From: Streptomyces europaeiscabiei
Lineage (GTDB): Bacteria; Actinomycetota; Actinomycetes; Streptomycetales; Streptomycetaceae
Reading direction: 5' to 3'
DNA: 64,000 nucleotides
Assembly: GCF_036346855.1 (NCBI RefSeq)
Contig: NZ_CP107841.1
Location: 4,964,001 to 5,028,000, forward strand
Shown: in pieces, positions 31,249 through 40,487 of the stretch
How the letters are laid out: the number at the start of each line of letters is the position of its first letter
Numbering within the stretch: position 1 is the stretch's first letter
Program-made: the position numbers and the translations under genes
The notes under the pieces: model-generated
Told to the model about the DNA's origin: nothing
Database searches by the model: none
The model's input: the letters and a program-made list of their open reading frames with translations, nothing else

Positions 31249-31778
31249 TGGCCGAGGGCCGCCGCGCATCGTCTGCCTCCCTCAACCTCCGGCTCACGCC
31301 GCAGAACCTGCGGAACATCTCCCGCGCTCTGCGCGCCGAGGAAGACGGGAAGGAGCTGCGCAAGGAGCTGACCCGCAACATGCGGGAGGCGCTGAAGCCG
31401 GGTGCCGTCCAGGCCAAGAGCAACATCATGTCGATGGCGTCCGCGACTCCTCACGGCGGCCCGGCGCTGAAGTCCTCGATCGCCCGGAAGATCCGGCCCG
31501 AGGTCCGCATCAGCGGCAAGTTCCCCGGCGCCAAGATCAAGGCGTTCAAGACGCCGAACATCCGCGGCTTCGCCAATGCCGCCAAGCGCACCAACCGCGC
31601 GAGCGGCTGGCGGCACCCGGTCTACGGCAACCGCGAGGTGTGGGCCCAGCAGACCGGCAAGGTCAAGTGGTTCGACCACGCCTTCGAGGGCCAGCGCAAC
31701 ACCTATGAGCACGCCGTGAAATCCGCGCTGGCGGACATGGTCAACCGGATCGCTTCGCGGTCCACCGGCACCTCCTGA
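31248..31778 (+). CDS. HK97 gp10-like tail completion protein
   Basis: 176 residues, basic (PGAVQAKSNIMSMASATPHGGPALKSSIARKIRPEVRISGKFPGAKIKAF ...), with a conserved-looking WRHPVYGNREVWAQQ segment. This H-P-V-[FY]-G-N-R pattern is typical of HK97 gp10-like/minor tail completion proteins in actinophages. The start overlaps the previous stop by 1 base (TGATG). Confidence 0.7.
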   Translation: MAEGRRASSASLNLRLTPQNLRNISRALRAEEDGKELRKELTRNMREALKPGAVQAKSNIMSMASATPHGGPALKSSIARKIRPEVRISGKFPGAKIKAFKTPNIRGFANAAKRTNRASGWRHPVYGNREVWAQQTGKVKWFDHAFEGQRNTYEHAVKSALADMVNRIASRSTGTS

Positions 31779-31790
31779 AAGGCGGTCACC

Positions 31791-32180
31791 TTGAAGGTCA
31801 CGTACACCCCCGAAGACGGCGAGCCGCAGGTCTTCGACTACAACCCGAACAAGCTGATGTCGGTCGAGCGCGAGGCGCTGGAGCGGGTCACCGGCAGGCC
31901 CTTCAGCGACTTCGCCATGGGTGTGTTGAAGGGCCATGGGCTGTGCCGTCGCGCGCTGCTGCACGTCCTGCTGAAGCGGCAGCACCCGACGCTTCGCCTC
32001 GACGACGTCGACTTCGCGTGGGACGAGCTGACGGTCGAGATGACCCAGGGCGAGCTCGACCTCGCGGTGGCCCGGCTCCGGGAGAAGGGCGGCGACGAGC
32101 AGATGATCGACGCCATGCTCAAGCAGCGAGAGACGGCGCCGGAGGACGAGGGAAAAGCCCGGCTGCCCTTCGCCGTCTGA
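31791..32180 (+). CDS. tail assembly chaperone, short form (G)
   Basis: 129 residues from a TTG 8 bases after AAAGG. Helical protein starting MKVTYTPEDGEPQVFDYNPNKLMSVEREALERVTG; the product of the upstream frame of a tail-assembly-chaperone pair, which coats the tape measure during tail assembly. Near its end is the slippery heptamer G-GGA-AAA (32150-32156); a -1 slip gives a longer fusion ending at 32326. Confidence 0.75.
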   Translation: MKVTYTPEDGEPQVFDYNPNKLMSVEREALERVTGRPFSDFAMGVLKGHGLCRRALLHVLLKRQHPTLRLDDVDFAWDELTVEMTQGELDLAVARLREKGGDEQMIDAMLKQRETAPEDEGKARLPFAV

Positions 32181-32326
32181 GGAACCTCGGCCTCGCCGCC
32201 CACGTGCTGAGCATGACCCCCCGTGACTGGGACGCCTGCACGGTCGAGGAGGAGGACCACCTCTTGGCCTGGCTGGACGAGTACAGCGCGCAGATGGAGA
32301 AGAACGCCCGCAAGACCGGACGGTAG
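31791..32326 (+). CDS. tail assembly chaperone, frameshift fusion (G-T)
   Basis: Predicted -1 frameshift product: codons from 31791 to 32156, then reading from 32156 in the -1 frame (SPAALRRLRNLGLAAHVLSM...) to the stop at 32326, about 178 residues. The slippery site GGGAAAA is in the correct phase (gaG GGA AAA). The second frame encodes a helical acidic domain (MTPRDWDACTVEEEDHLLAWLDEYSAQMEKN) typical of the T part of siphoviral G/GT chaperones, and it lies directly before the tape measure gene. The frameshift itself is inferred. Confidence 0.7.
32150..32156 (+). other. -1 ribosomal slippery site GGGAAAA
   Basis: X-XXY-YYZ heptamer in phase with the upstream chaperone frame, 8 codons before that frame's stop. 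It is the standard site type for siphovirus tail chaperone frameshifting. Confidence 0.7.
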
Positions 32327-32338
32327 AGAGGGGGCTTG

Positions 32339-34633
32339 ATGTCGGACACCAGTCTCGTCTTCGCCCTGTCCGCCCGGAACGATGTCGGCGAGGGCATGCG
32401 CGACGCGCGGGAGACCGTGCAGGACGAATCGGCGGCGATGGCTGCCGACGCCGGGGACGGCGGCGCTGCTGCGGGCGCCGGCTTCGGCGAGACGCTGAAG
32501 GCAGGGGTGGCCACCGCGATGGTGGCCGTGGGCGCCATCGTCGCGGCCGGGTTCGCCGAGGCGCTCGATCAGTCCCGTCTGTCCAGCAAGCTGGCCGCAC
32601 AACTGGACCTGACGAAGGAGGAGTCGGCCCGCGTCGGCGGCGTGGCCGGCGACCTGTTCGCCGACGCCTACGGCGACAGCTTCGAGACGGTGAACACCGC
32701 GGTCGGCTCGGTGATGTCGTCGATCGAGGGCATGGCGAATGCCTCCGAGGGAGAGCTGAAGACGGCGACCGCCGAGGCCCTGAACTTCGCCGAGGCCTTC
32801 GACATCGACGTCACCCGCGCGGCGCAGAGCGCGGGCGTGGCGATTCAGGCAGGGCTGGCCGAGGATGCCACCGAAGCGTTCGACCTGATGACGGCCGCCG
32901 CGTCCAAGGTCCCCGCCCACCTGCGTGAGGGAGTCCTCGACGCTGCCGACGAGTACGGCCAGTTCTTCAAGACGCTCGGATTCAGCGGCGAGGAAGCGTT
33001 CGCGGTCCTCGTCGACGGGGCGAAGAAGGGCGAGTTCGGCATCGACAAAGCCGGTGACGCGATCAAGGAATTCACGATCCTGTCCACCGACATGTCGACC
33101 GCCAGCCAGGCCGCTTACGAGACGATCGGCCTGGACGCGGGCGAGATGGCCAACGCGATCCTCGCCGGCGGTGACTCCGCCAAGGAGGCCACCCAGAAGA
33201 TCATCGACGGGCTGCTCGGCATCCCGGATCCGGCCGACCAGGCCAACACTGCGATCGCCCTGTTCGGCACGCCGCTGGAAGACCTCAACGTCAAAGACAT
33301 CCCCGACTTCCTGGAGTCCCTCAAGGGCGCCTCTGGTTCGATGGACGACTTCGGCGGTGCGGCGAAGCGGGCGGGCGACACGCTGCGCGACAACGCCGGC
33401 ACGAAGATCGAGGCGTTCAAGCGCGGCCTGCAGCAGGATCTCGTGGACTTCCTCGGCGGCACAGTGATCCCGGGCCTCATCAACTTCAGGGCCCGCTTCA
33501 AGGACGTGTTCGGCAGCATCTGGGAGGAGGCGGGCGCGGACGGCTCCGAGGGAGTCGACCGGATCGTCAACTTCTTCCAGACCCTAGGCCAGCGGATCGT
33601 TCAGAAGGTCATCGAGTTCGCGCCGAAGGCCGCCGACGCGCTGCTCGGATTCGGCCAGACCATGGCCGACTACGCCATGGCCAACCCCGAGAAGGTCTTC
33701 AAGATCGCCGTGATCGCGGGGGCGCTGACCCTGGCGCTCGTCGCGCTGCCCATGCTCGTCGCCGGAGCGATCGGCGCCACCGCATTCCTGATCATGGCCG
33801 GGTTCGTGTCGAAGCTCGTCACCGGCCTGGGCGAGAACATCCCCCAGTGGTGGGACAGTTTCACCAGCTGGATCAGCACCAAAGCAGGCGAAGCAGGCCA
33901 GACCTTCACCGTGCTCGGTGCCGCGATCGGCCTGTGGTTCTCAGGCCTGTGGAGCCGGTACGTGTCCGGTCCGGTCGGCCGCCAGTGGGACGCGTGGACC
34001 GGCAGCGTGCAGGCCCTGCCCGGCCGGGCGGTCACCGCCCTGTCCTCTCTCGGCACCAGGCTGGCGGGCGTGGCCAGCAGCGCGGGCCAGCGTTTCAAGG
34101 ACGCGGCCGTGAACAAGGCCGTCAACTTCCTCGCCTGGATAGGCGGGCTCCCCGGCCGGACCGTCTCAGCCGTCGGCAACCTCGGCAGCCTGCTCTACGG
34201 CAAAGGCCGCGACGTGGTGACCGGGCTGTGGTCCGGCATCTCCTCGCTCGGCGGCTGGCTGTGGTCGCAGGTGCGGAACTTCGTCTCCTCCAACATCGTC
34301 GACGCCGCGTCCTCATTCCTGGACATCGGCTCGCCCTCAAAGCTGATGGCCGACGAGATCGGGCACTGGCTGCCGCCCGGTATCGCCGAGGGTGCCGAGG
34401 ACAACCGCGGCGTCCTGGACGACACGATGCGCGGGCTCGTCGACCCCACCCTCGCCATGCCCGGGGCAGGGCGCTTCACCGGCGGGGCGCTGGGCGCGTC
34501 GTCCGCTACAGCCGCCGCACAGGTGACCGTGCGCGTCGTCATCGACGGCCCGCAGGCCATGACCCGACTGCTCCGCGAGATCGTCGCCGACGTCGGCGGC
34601 GGCAGCGTGCAGCGGGCGTTCGGTACCCCGTAA
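32339..34633 (+). CDS. tail tape measure protein
   Basis: 764 residues; ATG at 32339 after GAGAGGGGGC (a TTG directly before it is possible). Long helical protein: charged N-terminal part, GFGETLKAGVATAMVAVGAIVAAGFAEAL hydrophobic helix (~50-75), TMP repeat-like region (~90-350), two hydrophobic stretches at ~455-485 (IAVIAGALTLALVALPMLVAGAIGATAFLIMAGF) and a Trp-containing C-terminal part ending in a DIGSPSKLMADEIG motif common in tape measures. It sets tail length and helps DNA entry. By the usual length rule the tail would be of ordinary siphovirus size. Confidence 0.9.
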   Translation: MSDTSLVFALSARNDVGEGMRDARETVQDESAAMAADAGDGGAAAGAGFGETLKAGVATAMVAVGAIVAAGFAEALDQSRLSSKLAAQLDLTKEESARVGGVAGDLFADAYGDSFETVNTAVGSVMSSIEGMANASEGELKTATAEALNFAEAFDIDVTRAAQSAGVAIQAGLAEDATEAFDLMTAAASKVPAHLREGVLDAADEYGQFFKTLGFSGEEAFAVLVDGAKKGEFGIDKAGDAIKEFTILSTDMSTASQAAYETIGLDAGEMANAILAGGDSAKEATQKIIDGLLGIPDPADQANTAIALFGTPLEDLNVKDIPDFLESLKGASGSMDDFGGAAKRAGDTLRDNAGTKIEAFKRGLQQDLVDFLGGTVIPGLINFRARFKDVFGSIWEEAGADGSEGVDRIVNFFQTLGQRIVQKVIEFAPKAADALLGFGQTMADYAMANPEKVFKIAVIAGALTLALVALPMLVAGAIGATAFLIMAGFVSKLVTGLGENIPQWWDSFTSWISTKAGEAGQTFTVLGAAIGLWFSGLWSRYVSGPVGRQWDAWTGSVQALPGRAVTALSSLGTRLAGVASSAGQRFKDAAVNKAVNFLAWIGGLPGRTVSAVGNLGSLLYGKGRDVVTGLWSGISSLGGWLWSQVRNFVSSNIVDAASSFLDIGSPSKLMADEIGHWLPPGIAEGAEDNRGVLDDTMRGLVDPTLAMPGAGRFTGGALGASSATAAAQVTVRVVIDGPQAMTRLLREIVADVGGGSVQRAFGTP

Positions 34634-34646
34634 GGAGGCCCGCACC

Positions 34647-36032
34647 GTGGTGTTCCCGAGCACGCCCCTGATCGTCACCATCAGCCTGTTCCTGGGCGGC
34701 GCGTGGGTGGACATCACCGCCGACGTCCTCAACCGGGACAAGATCGCGGTCATCTGGGGGCGACAGGACTGGGCCTCGACCGCTGACCCGACCCGCTGCC
34801 CGCTCACCCTGAACAACGGCCACAGCGTCGCGAGCCCCGGCATCCTCGGCCGGTACTCGCGCCGCAACCCGCGCTCTGATCTGTTCGGGCTGCTGGGGCT
34901 GAGCACGCTGGTGGCCGTCGACCTCACCACCCCGGGCGGCACGGTCGTCGGCCGGTTCGAGGGCTACATCACCAGCTGGCCCACCCGCTGGGACGTCTCC
35001 GGCAACGACGTCTACACCACCGTCACGGCCTCCGGGATGCAGCGCCGTCTGATGCAGGGAACCAAAGCCCTCAAGGACGCGCTGCGCCGTCACGTCGGCA
35101 CCGCCCTGCCCCTGCGGTACTGGCCGCTGACCGACGGCGAGCGGGCGATTGAGGGCTCCGAGGTCGCGGTCGGCGGCCAGCCCATCCGCGCCATCGGCAC
35201 GGCCGGTTCCTTCTACCAGGGACAGCCCGACTGGGGGAAAGGGTCCCTCGCGCCGTGGCTGGACCCGACGGTGCAGCTGCCCGCCAGCACCGAGGGCACC
35301 CTCACCGTCAAGGTGCCGCCGATGACGCTGACGTCGTGGTCTGCCGACCACTACCGGGCCGGAGCCGGTGGCATCGACGACGACTTCGCCGTCTTCGACA
35401 CCGGGCAGGGCACGGACGCCGATCCGATCCTGGCGTGGATCGTGGTCACCGACCGGGTCGCCAACAACGTCGAACTGCTGGTGCTGTCGGCGGGCGAGAC
35501 CACGTCGTCCGTCTCCTCCCTCACGACCGTCGCCACCCCCGGCATCTACGACGACTCACTGCACATGATCCGGCTGACGACCACCGCAGACGGCGCCTCG
35601 ACGGACTGGGAACTTTTCATCGACGGTGACTCCGTGGCCAGCGGCACGCACGCCGTACCGCACCGGCCCGTCAGCAGATTCCGCTACCGGTGGGGGGCGT
35701 TCGCCTCGATGGCCGAGCCCATGGCGCTGGGGCACATCACCTACTGGGGAGCCTCGCCCCCGTCCGCCGCCGACACGTGGCAGGCCGCGCAGGGCTACAA
35801 CCGGGAGTTGGCCGGACGGCGGATCGAGCGGCTGTGCGCCGAGCAGGGCGTGCCGCTGCTGGTGAACGGCAACCTCGACCAGACCCCGCGCATGGGCCCG
35901 CAGAAGAGCGGGGCGTTCCTCGACCTGCTGCAGTCGGCGGCCGACGTCGACGGCGGCATCGTCTACGACTCGCGGGACACCGCCGGCCTGGCCTACCGGA
36001 CCCAACGATCCAAGTACAACCAGGGGGTGTGA
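34647..36032 (+). CDS. minor tail protein, N-terminal part of a split baseplate protein
   Basis: 461 residues, GTG start after AAGGAGG. The N-terminal beta domain (VDITADVLNRDKIAVIWGRQDWASTADPTRCPLTLNNGHS) resembles distal-tail/baseplate proteins of Streptomyces phages. Around residues 230-385 lies a concanavalin/LamG-like beta-sandwich (TVKVPPMTLTSWS ... WELFIDGDSVASGTHAV). It stops after DTAGLAYRTQRSKYNQ, a segment that in relatives I recall runs directly into an LDYAAGHL ... EPTDDDQ sequence. Here that continuation appears only inside the next gene, after a PhoD-like domain, so the ancestral gene seems split. Confidence 0.7.
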   Translation: MVFPSTPLIVTISLFLGGAWVDITADVLNRDKIAVIWGRQDWASTADPTRCPLTLNNGHSVASPGILGRYSRRNPRSDLFGLLGLSTLVAVDLTTPGGTVVGRFEGYITSWPTRWDVSGNDVYTTVTASGMQRRLMQGTKALKDALRRHVGTALPLRYWPLTDGERAIEGSEVAVGGQPIRAIGTAGSFYQGQPDWGKGSLAPWLDPTVQLPASTEGTLTVKVPPMTLTSWSADHYRAGAGGIDDDFAVFDTGQGTDADPILAWIVVTDRVANNVELLVLSAGETTSSVSSLTTVATPGIYDDSLHMIRLTTTADGASTDWELFIDGDSVASGTHAVPHRPVSRFRYRWGAFASMAEPMALGHITYWGASPPSAADTWQAAQGYNRELAGRRIERLCAEQGVPLLVNGNLDQTPRMGPQKSGAFLDLLQSAADVDGGIVYDSRDTAGLAYRTQRSKYNQGV

Positions 36033-36033
36033 G

Positions 36034-38763
36034 ATGGCGTTCAGCGTGTCCTCGGTCTGGACCGGCGCGACCACCGACACCAGCGCGGTCGTCAAGGCCC
36101 GGCTCACGGCGGCCACCGCGAGCACGCTCCTGGTCGCCGACAACGAGGCCATGACCGGGGCGGTGACGCTCGGCCCGGTCTCCCCCGGCGCCGACAACGT
36201 CATCGTGTGGACCGTCACCGGCCTCGACCCGGGCACCCCCTACTGGGTCGTCGTCGACGACGGCGCCCTCAACACGTCCTACAAGGCCACGTTCCGCACC
36301 CATGCCGCACCGGCCGGCGAACGGTTCAGCTACACCTTCGGCGCGGCCGGTGACGCGGGCCTGACCGGCGACGGCTACACGGGCGGTATCACCAACGCCG
36401 TCTCCAACAGCGCGGTCTTCGACACCATGCGCGCGCAGGCCGCGGCCGAGGAGTGGCTGTGGTTCAGCCATCTCGGCGACCTGCACTACAAGAACATCGC
36501 CACCAACGACGTCGCCGCGTACCGCCTGGCCTACTTCGACAACATGAACTACGGCCTGGTCGTGAACCCCGGGGCCCGGCAGTCGGAGTTCTTCCGCTCC
36601 CTCGCCAGCACCTACGTGTGGGACGACCACGATTTCGGCGCGAACAACTCCAACCGCACCAGCGCGTCCAACCCGGCAGCCAACCAGGTCTACCGCGAGT
36701 GGGTGCCGCACTACACGCTGCCGGGCGGGAGTACCGGGATCCACCAGAGCTGGCAGGTCGGCCGCGTCCTCTACATCGCCTCCGACGTGCGCTCGTTCCG
36801 CGACCCCAACACCGACCCGCAGACCCCCGCCAAGACGCTGCTGGGCTCGGCTCAGAAGGCGTGGATGGAAAGCCTGCTGTCCACTGCCCGGGACGATGGG
36901 GCGGAGGCCCTGGTGTGGCAGTCGCCGTCCCGCTGGGTGGGCACCGACGACACCTGGTCGGACTTCCTGCACGAGCGCCTTGAGATGGTGCAGATGTTCG
37001 GCGACACGGGCTGGCTGGACCGCATGGTCATGGTGACCGCCGACATGCACGCCCTGTCGATCTGCTCCGGCCCCCACAACCCCTACGGCCGGTTCCCCAT
37101 GTTCATGTTCGCGGGCATGGACGCGGGCGCCTGGTCGACGTCGACCACCGACTACGACATCGGTTCCGTCTCCGGCCGCCAGCAGTACGGCACGATGCGC
37201 GTCCAGGACAGCGGCCACACCATCGCGCTGACCGGGACCGGCTACCGCGACGGCACCGAGATGATGCGGCACACCGCCTACGTCCAGGCCACCGGCCGGG
37301 TGTTCGCCCTGGATTATGCGGCTGGCCACGTCTCGGCCCCGTTCGAGCCGACCGACGACGACCAGAAGCTGCGCAACGAGATCACCGCCCGCAGGACGGA
37401 CGGCGGCGAGTACACCTACAGCAAGCTGGAGGGCCCGCAGAACGTCAACGATCCGGCCTCGGACGTCGACGGTGTAGGCGTGTACGACGAGGGCATCGAG
37501 GTGAACGTCGCCACCGACGAGCAGCTGCCCGACCAGGCCTCGTGGCGCGTCTTCCTCTCCACCGTCGACGAGGACCGCTACCCCATGGTGCGTGTCGACC
37601 TCGCCGCGAACCCGGACTTGGCCGACGAGCTGACCGGCCTCAACCCGGGCGACCGGGTCACTATCGCCAACCCGCCCGACTGGCTGGCGCCGGGCCCGAT
37701 CGAGCTGATCGTCGAGGGCGGCACCGAACCGATCGGCCACCCGAACGACTGGGACATGCAGCTCAACGCCTCGCCCGGCTCGCCGTGGATAGTGGCCTAC
37801 GTCGTGGCGAGCGCGGCGGATGCGGGCACGAACATGCCCAACCGGTGCGACACCAGCAGTAGCTACCTGGTCAACGCCGTCGACGCCGACGACACTGCGT
37901 TCCTCGTCCACACCCCATCCGACGGGATCTTCGACCGCGCCCCGTGGATCATCTCCGCCGGCCTGGCCGACGCCCCCAACCTCAAGGCCACGCACTTCCC
38001 GTTCGACCTGAAGCTCGGCGGGGAAACCGTCCGCGCCACCGCCCTGGCCCCGTTCGCCTACGACAGCTTCACCCGCACTGTCGGCGCGGGATCCTGGGGC
38101 ACATCCGACGGCGGGCAGGCGTGGACGCTCGTCGGCGGCACGACCTCGGAGCGCAGCGTGGACGGGACGCGGGGGCTGGTCTCCCTGCCGTCCACGCCAG
38201 CGACCATCCGCCTGCAGACCCTGCCCGACAGCATCGCCGACTGTGAGATCCGGGCCCGGTTGTCCGTCAGCGCTGTCGCCACCGGCGACAGCATCGTCCC
38301 CGGGGTGCTCATGCGGTACACGGGCGCCAGCGACTTCTACCGGGCCCGCATCCACTTCGGCCTCAGCGGCGTCCTGTCTGTGTCCGTCACCCGCGGCAGC
38401 ACCCAGATCGGCAGCACGGTGACACTGCCCCATCCGTACACCGCGGGCGCGGAGTTCGAGATTCGGGTGCGCCTGGTCGGGCACCGGATCCTGGCGCGCG
38501 TGTGGCGCACCGGCACGGGCGAACCGCAGCAGTGGCACTGCGACCAGACAGTCACGAGCAGCCCGATCGACACGGGCCAGGTCGGATGCACCGCGTCCGC
38601 ATTCTCCGGCAACACCAACGTCAGCCCCGTGTGCCGCTTCGACCAGTACGAGGTCATCACCCCGCAGCGGGCCACGGTCACCCGCGGCATCAACACCATC
38701 GAGAAGTCGCATGCGGCCGACGCCCCGATCTCGCTCGCCCAGCCCGCACCCGTCCCCCTGTAG
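36034..38763 (+). CDS. tail protein with PhoD-like metallophosphoesterase domain
   Basis: 909 residues. 1-92: Ig/FN3-like N-terminal domain of PhoD enzymes (VNVxGLDPGTPYWVVV-type). 95-415: PhoD-like phosphatase core with GDAG (106-109), HLGDLHY (146-152), VWDDHDFG (195-202), DVRSFRDPN (251-259) and TADMHAL (335-341), the metal-ligand blocks of that superfamily. From about 424 (FALDYAAGHVSAPFEPTDDDQKLRN) the sequence is phage tail protein, and ~675-890 is a LamG-like beta-sandwich (YDSFTRTVGAGSWGTSDGG...). PhoD enzymes are phosphodiesterases, some acting on wall teichoic acid, so the virion tip may hydrolyse cell-wall polymers. ATG lies 1 base after the upstream stop. Confidence 0.8.
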   Translation: MAFSVSSVWTGATTDTSAVVKARLTAATASTLLVADNEAMTGAVTLGPVSPGADNVIVWTVTGLDPGTPYWVVVDDGALNTSYKATFRTHAAPAGERFSYTFGAAGDAGLTGDGYTGGITNAVSNSAVFDTMRAQAAAEEWLWFSHLGDLHYKNIATNDVAAYRLAYFDNMNYGLVVNPGARQSEFFRSLASTYVWDDHDFGANNSNRTSASNPAANQVYREWVPHYTLPGGSTGIHQSWQVGRVLYIASDVRSFRDPNTDPQTPAKTLLGSAQKAWMESLLSTARDDGAEALVWQSPSRWVGTDDTWSDFLHERLEMVQMFGDTGWLDRMVMVTADMHALSICSGPHNPYGRFPMFMFAGMDAGAWSTSTTDYDIGSVSGRQQYGTMRVQDSGHTIALTGTGYRDGTEMMRHTAYVQATGRVFALDYAAGHVSAPFEPTDDDQKLRNEITARRTDGGEYTYSKLEGPQNVNDPASDVDGVGVYDEGIEVNVATDEQLPDQASWRVFLSTVDEDRYPMVRVDLAANPDLADELTGLNPGDRVTIANPPDWLAPGPIELIVEGGTEPIGHPNDWDMQLNASPGSPWIVAYVVASAADAGTNMPNRCDTSSSYLVNAVDADDTAFLVHTPSDGIFDRAPWIISAGLADAPNLKATHFPFDLKLGGETVRATALAPFAYDSFTRTVGAGSWGTSDGGQAWTLVGGTTSERSVDGTRGLVSLPSTPATIRLQTLPDSIADCEIRARLSVSAVATGDSIVPGVLMRYTGASDFYRARIHFGLSGVLSVSVTRGSTQIGSTVTLPHPYTAGAEFEIRVRLVGHRILARVWRTGTGEPQQWHCDQTVTSSPIDTGQVGCTASAFSGNTNVSPVCRFDQYEVITPQRATVTRGINTIEKSHAADAPISLAQPAPVPL

Positions 38764-38773
38764 GAGGCCCTGA

Positions 38774-39304
38774 GTGTCCATTCCCCAGTGGTTCGCGGGC
38801 CAGATCCTGATCGCGGACGACATGAACGCCCGGAACGAGCGGCTGGTCCAGCAGGAGAACGACCAGACCGTCACGTCCTCGACCACGGTCATCAACTCGG
38901 AGATCACGTTCACGCCGGAGCCGAACGCGACCTATCAGTACTGGCTGTGGTTGTCCTACTCGGCGACGATCAACTGCGGGTTCCGGTGGAGCTGGCTCGC
39001 CGCCGGCGCGACGTTCTGCTCGTTCACGCAGTCCATCTCCAGCCCCGGCGCGAGCGGCACCGCGAACACCCCGCAGTCCGTGAACTTCCGGCGCCCGGCG
39101 AACACCACCGGCCGTCTCGCCGGCGGCTCCGACGCCGCCTCACCGCCGACGAACTTCCATTCGGCCTACGACCAGGGGACGTTCGTCACCGACGGCACCA
39201 TCAGCGCCATCACCGTGCAGTTCGCTCAGGCCGTCTCGCACGCCAACCAGACGATCCTGCGTGGCGGCAACAACACCCGCATGGTCTACCGCCGCATCGG
39301 CTGA
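38774..39304 (+). CDS. small tail tip protein
   Basis: 176 residues, GTG start. N-terminal SIPQWFAGQILIADDMNARN is the short linker seen at the start of actinophage tail-tip proteins; the rest is beta-rich (YQYWLWLSYSATINCGFRWSWLAAGATF ... AITVQFAQAVSHANQTILRGGNNTRMVYRRI), likely a receptor-proximal beta domain. Function by position between PhoD-tail protein and fibre. Confidence 0.6.
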   Translation: MSIPQWFAGQILIADDMNARNERLVQQENDQTVTSSTTVINSEITFTPEPNATYQYWLWLSYSATINCGFRWSWLAAGATFCSFTQSISSPGASGTANTPQSVNFRRPANTTGRLAGGSDAASPPTNFHSAYDQGTFVTDGTISAITVQFAQAVSHANQTILRGGNNTRMVYRRIG

Positions 39305-39328
39305 CCCCTGCCTGGAAGGACCACGCCC

Positions 39329-40423
39329 ATGCCGCTGCCCGCGGGCGTCGAGACGGTGACCGTGTCGTCCGGCGAGCCCCTGACCCTGCCAAACGGCACC
39401 CCGATACAGGGCCGTCTCATCTTCACCAGCCCGAACCTGGTCACGATCGGCGAGGACGACCTGGTCCTCGGCGGCGACGCCGAGGCGACGCTGACCGACG
39501 GCGAGTTCAGCGTCGAGCTGGTCGCGACCGACGCGACCGGCATGAGCCCTTCGGGGTGGACGTACCAGGTACGGGCGCTACTCACGAACGCGCCCGGCTG
39601 GACCCGCTACCTGTCCCTGCCGAAGGCGACACCGGCCGTGGCCCTGGCTGACGTCCTCGTACCCGACCCGGTCGAGGGCGAGTTCACCACGCTGGCCGCA
39701 CCGCGGGGAGGGGCCACCCTCGCCACGGACGGCGTCCCTGCGGCGTCGCTCGGCATCGACGGCGACTGGGCTCTCGACACTGGCACGCGCCGCCTGTACG
39801 GGCCCAAGGCGTCCGGGGCGTGGACGGTGTTCTCGGTGATCCCGGCGCCGACCGCGTCCGGGTGGACCCGCAACGGGTTCGCCGCCCTCGGCGGTACCGA
39901 CCTGTATCTGACCCGGGAGTCGGATGGGTTCGGCGCCGGCTCGTCCTGGTTCGGGACGGCGCAGGCTACGGACGGCCTGGACGTCACCTTCGAGGTGGAG
40001 ATGTCCGGCGGGACCGGCGCGGACGGTGTCTGCTTCGCACTCGCCGATCCAGCCACCGCGTCGTCGTTCGTCGGCGCGGGCGGTGGGGACCTCGGCCTCG
40101 TCGGCTGCACGTCCGTCGCCCTGGCCCTGGACACCGGAGCGGGTTCCCGGGCCCGCGTCGTGACGACCGACGCCGACAGCATGGACACCGTGGCCACCTA
40201 CGGCGGAGCACTGACGCTGCGGCCGGCCCCGGTGGCGGTGCGGGTGCGGTACGCGGACGGCGCTCTGTCCGCGTGGGTTGATGGCGTGAACATCTTCGAC
40301 GCGGTCGCGGTCGCCGCCCCGGTCAACGCGCGGGTCGGGTGGACCGGGGCGAACGGCGGACTCACCGACGACCACATCGTCCGCGACGCCCAGTTCGTCG
40401 CCCGCGGCGGCATCCAACTCTGA
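39329..40423 (+). CDS. tail fibre with lectin-like domain
   Basis: 364 residues; CTGGAAGGA lies just upstream. The N-terminal ~120 residues form a tail-attachment beta domain (LTLPNGTPIQGRLIFTSPNLVTIGEDD). About 120-175 has a short collar segment (DGDWALDTGTRRLYGPKASGAW), common in phage fibres. 185-360 is an L-type-lectin/concanavalin-like fold (TFEVEMSGGTGADGVCFALADP ... VGCTSVALALDTGAGS ... ALSAWVDGVNIFD). Probably the carbohydrate-binding receptor protein. Last structural gene before lysis. Confidence 0.7.
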   Translation: MPLPAGVETVTVSSGEPLTLPNGTPIQGRLIFTSPNLVTIGEDDLVLGGDAEATLTDGEFSVELVATDATGMSPSGWTYQVRALLTNAPGWTRYLSLPKATPAVALADVLVPDPVEGEFTTLAAPRGGATLATDGVPAASLGIDGDWALDTGTRRLYGPKASGAWTVFSVIPAPTASGWTRNGFAALGGTDLYLTRESDGFGAGSSWFGTAQATDGLDVTFEVEMSGGTGADGVCFALADPATASSFVGAGGGDLGLVGCTSVALALDTGAGSRARVVTTDADSMDTVATYGGALTLRPAPVAVRVRYADGALSAWVDGVNIFDAVAVAAPVNARVGWTGANGGLTDDHIVRDAQFVARGGIQL

Positions 40424-40487
40424 ACACCCGTCCGGCACACTGCCCTGCGGCCGTCGGCCCGGGGCCTTTCTCATGTCTGGAGGCCCC

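Noticed and set aside
35737..38913. Minus-strand open frame of over 1000 codons opposite the PhoD-tail gene
   Set aside because: Antisense of a well-supported gene; no ribosome site or domain.
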